Of a stretch of DNA of 64,000 nt, positions 62,432-64,000 are shown in pieces (position 1 is the first letter of the stretch; each line of letters starts with the position of its first letter). The stretch is from Gammaproteobacteria bacterium (GTDB taxonomy: Bacteria; Pseudomonadota; Gammaproteobacteria; Steroidobacterales; Steroidobacteraceae): contig JAQGOE010000156.1 of assembly GCA_028293725.1 (NCBI GenBank), forward strand, positions 1 through 64,000. The letters run 5' to 3'. The notes under the pieces are model-generated. The model saw only the letters and a program-made list of their open reading frames with translations, ran no database searches and was not told where the DNA came from. The translations under genes and the position numbers were made by a program.

Positions 62432-64000
62432 TCAGGCCGCGACGGGAGTGAGAGCTGCCTTGGCGGCAATTCGCTCGCCAAGCTGTTGCATGCATGCGGC
62501 GACCTTCACGGCATCGCACCCGAGCTGTTCCAGGACCGCCGTCGCGAGATGCGAGCCGTGCGGGTTGCCCCGCTCGACTACCGCCGGCACGCCGATGAGG
62601 CGGAATTGCTGCGCCTCCGACTCGTTGGCCGCAGCCGCGACGCGCTTCAGATTCGGGTACTGGGCGAGCGCCACCGGGCTGTTGACCGTGACGGATTCGA
62701 GCTTGGGCGCGGTGAGCACGCTGATCTTGCGACTGTGGAGCTCCAGGGACTCCCACAGCCGGATGTCGGTGGCGTCGCCGAACGATGCGTTGTAGCCGTC
62801 CGCGATCGCTTCGCGAAGACGGCGCTGGTCGCGCTCGATACCAACATAACCGATGTCGAAATGAATGAGCGCATCCGCCACGGTGCGGCCTATCCTTCCC
62901 ATGCCGACAATGACCACCGGCGCGGTGGTGGAGCGCGGCACCAGCTCCGGATCGAGCGCTTTCTGCCGCCGCCGGCGCATGCTGCCGGCGAGCGAGCGCC
63001 CGAGCTCCGCAAGATTGGGAGTCGCGGCCATGCTCAGCGCCACCGCGGCAACCAATATGGACGCACGCGATTCGCCGACGAGAGTGCGCACAGCCGGCAG
63101 GCTCAAGATGACGAACGCGAATTCCGAGCCCTGCGAGAGCAGGAAGCCGAGTTGGGTCGAGCCCGGCACCGACCAGCGGAATACCAGGCTGGCCGCGATG
63201 TTGGTCATGACCTTGACGGCCACGAACAGCGCCGCGATACCCAGGACCGCGTACCAGTACTGCGCGATGATGGCGGCGTCCAGGGAGAACCCAACGTAGA
63301 TGAAGAAAAAGCTCAGCAGCAGGCCGCGGAACGGCGTGATCTCCGATTGAATGACCGCACGGTAGGGCGTCTCGGCCAACGTCAGGCCGCCCAGGAACGC
63401 GCCCAGCGTCAGCGACAATCCGATCTGCCCCGTTGCCCAACCGGCCGCCAGCGCAATGACGAGCGCCGTCGCGGTGAATACTTCCTCGTTACGCGTCCCG
63501 GCGACGAGTGCCAGCAGTGGCCCGATCGCCAGCCGCGCGATCAGCACGGTGGCGCCGAATGCGGCGACCGCCTTGGCGAGCGCAAGGGCGGTGACCAGCG
63601 CGAGTGCCGTAGTGCTGTTGAGGGAGCCGACGACGATGAGAAGGAATATGGCCGCCACGTCCTGGAAAACCAGGATGGCGGTCGCGGTCTGGCCCACCGG
63701 GCAACTCTGTTGATGCCGCTCGGCAATGAGCCGGGCCACCACGGCAGTCGAGGACATCGATAGCACAGCCCCGACCAGGAACGCGGGGAGGGGGCTGAGG
63801 CCGAACAGCAGGCCGATCAGGCCCAGGACCAGCGTGGCGAGCAGGACCTGCACCGGCCCGAACGCGAAGATATCACTCGCCCGCTCGCGCATATGTTTGA
63901 GCGAAAAGTGCAATCCGACGTCGAACAGCAGGAACACGACACCCAGCGCCGCCAGGAGCGAGATGGTGGCTTCCTCGAACACCATCCGTACGCCTACGGC
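62432..64000 (-). CDS. KefB-type cation:proton antiporter (CPA2), 5' end cut
   Basis: The visible 522 codons continue in frame to the last base of the window, so the start lies outside; the ATG at 63985 is internal. About ten membrane helices of the CPA2 exchanger domain are seen, including MSSTAVVARLIAERHQ and QDVAAIFLLIVVGSLN. The C-terminal half is a TrkA-N Rossmann domain (VVIVGMGRIGRTVADALIHFD), which binds NAD(H) and gates the transporter. In KefB/KefC the same layout exports K+ in exchange for H+ under electrophile stress and responds to glutathione adducts. It is 83 bases upstream of, and on the same strand as, the enolase gene. Confidence 0.92.
   Translation of the reverse strand, partial: AVGVRMVFEEATISLLAALGVVFLLFDVGLHFSLKHMRERASDIFAFGPVQVLLATLVLGLIGLLFGLSPLPAFLVGAVLSMSSTAVVARLIAERHQQSCPVGQTATAILVFQDVAAIFLLIVVGSLNSTTALALVTALALAKAVAAFGATVLIARLAIGPLLALVAGTRNEEVFTATALVIALAAGWATGQIGLSLTLGAFLGGLTLAETPYRAVIQSEITPFRGLLLSFFFIYVGFSLDAAIIAQYWYAVLGIAALFVAVKVMTNIAASLVFRWSVPGSTQLGFLLSQGSEFAFVILSLPAVRTLVGESRASILVAAVALSMAATPNLAELGRSLAGSMRRRRQKALDPELVPRSTTAPVVIVGMGRIGRTVADALIHFDIGYVGIERDQRRLREAIADGYNASFGDATDIRLWESLELHSRKISVLTAPKLESVTVNSPVALAQYPNLKRVAAAANESEAQQFRLIGVPAVVERGNPHGSHLATAVLEQLGCDAVKVAACMQQLGERIAAKAALTPVAA

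Noticed and set aside
60966..63440. 824-codon version of the enolase frame
   Set aside because: The N-terminal 364 codons run through the KefB-type gene in another frame; the Tat signal at 62348 marks the true start.
1..64000. Mobile element, prophage, CRISPR array or RNA gene
   Set aside because: No transposase, integrase, phage gene, spaced repeat array or tRNA/rRNA pattern was recognised in the window.

Overview
The window is GC-rich chromosomal DNA of a free-living, aerobic, Gram-negative bacterium. It holds about 50 protein genes packed tightly on both strands and no rRNA, tRNA, CRISPR array or recognisable insertion sequence. A TonB-dependent receptor, OmpW, a cytochrome bo3 operon, a tripartite RND pump, many Tat or Sec signal peptides and several secreted hydrolases point to a Gammaproteobacterium of the Steroidobacteraceae/Xanthomonadales type. 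That placement is inferred from gene content, not from a marker gene.

Layout. 1-9.7 kb: a glutathione S-transferase divergent from an Lrp/AsnC regulator, several small exported or low-complexity proteins (including a 26-residue membrane protein at 1202-1282), a GT4 glycosyltransferase with a GINT1-like partner, a DUF6607 protein divergent from an orphan FecR-like protein, and an AcoR-type sigma-54 activator. 10-17.8 kb: aldehyde dehydrogenase, exported double-VOC protein, an SDR whose catalytic Tyr is replaced by Phe, a gene remnant, an exported DUF711 protein and a secreted beta-helix protein. 17.9-36.3 kb: a GH3 glucosidase and then the most interesting region, a one-direction catabolic locus: Rieske oxygenase, CocE/X-Pro-type hydrolase, a complete peptide ABC importer, an AraC regulator, a DPP-IV-type peptidase, an N-methylproline-demethylase-like flavoprotein and a TonB-dependent receptor. 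36.4-42.3 kb: glgX, pobA, an exported lipase-like protein and OmpW. 42.3-46.2 kb: cyoABCD. 46.3-54.3 kb: a YdjM-like membrane protein, a YCII protein, glutathione peroxidase, a MerA-like flavoprotein, two exported proteins of unknown role and an ECF sigma/anti-sigma pair. 54.3-60.9 kb: a CzcCBA/CusCBA-type pump operon with a coupled enoyl-CoA hydratase. 61-64 kb: a Tat-exported mannonate-dehydratase-like enolase and a KefB-type antiporter cut off by the window edge.

How the genes may work together. The 20-36 kb region contains homologues of both steps of stachydrine (proline betaine) demethylation: a GbcA/Stc2-type Rieske N-demethylase and an StcD-type flavin demethylase. These sit beside two X-Pro-type hydrolases, a peptide importer and an outer-membrane receptor. 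I propose that the locus takes up and degrades an N-methylated, possibly prolyl, peptide or amide. A 35-36 bp motif, GGCCAAACTCCTAG in its best form followed by YAA and, 21-22 bases on, GCGAAG, lies on the plus strand before each of the three transcription units (19907-19942, 29376-29410, 33774-33808). It is probably the operator of the regulon's own AraC protein. The motif is read directly from the sequence; the substrate is inference.
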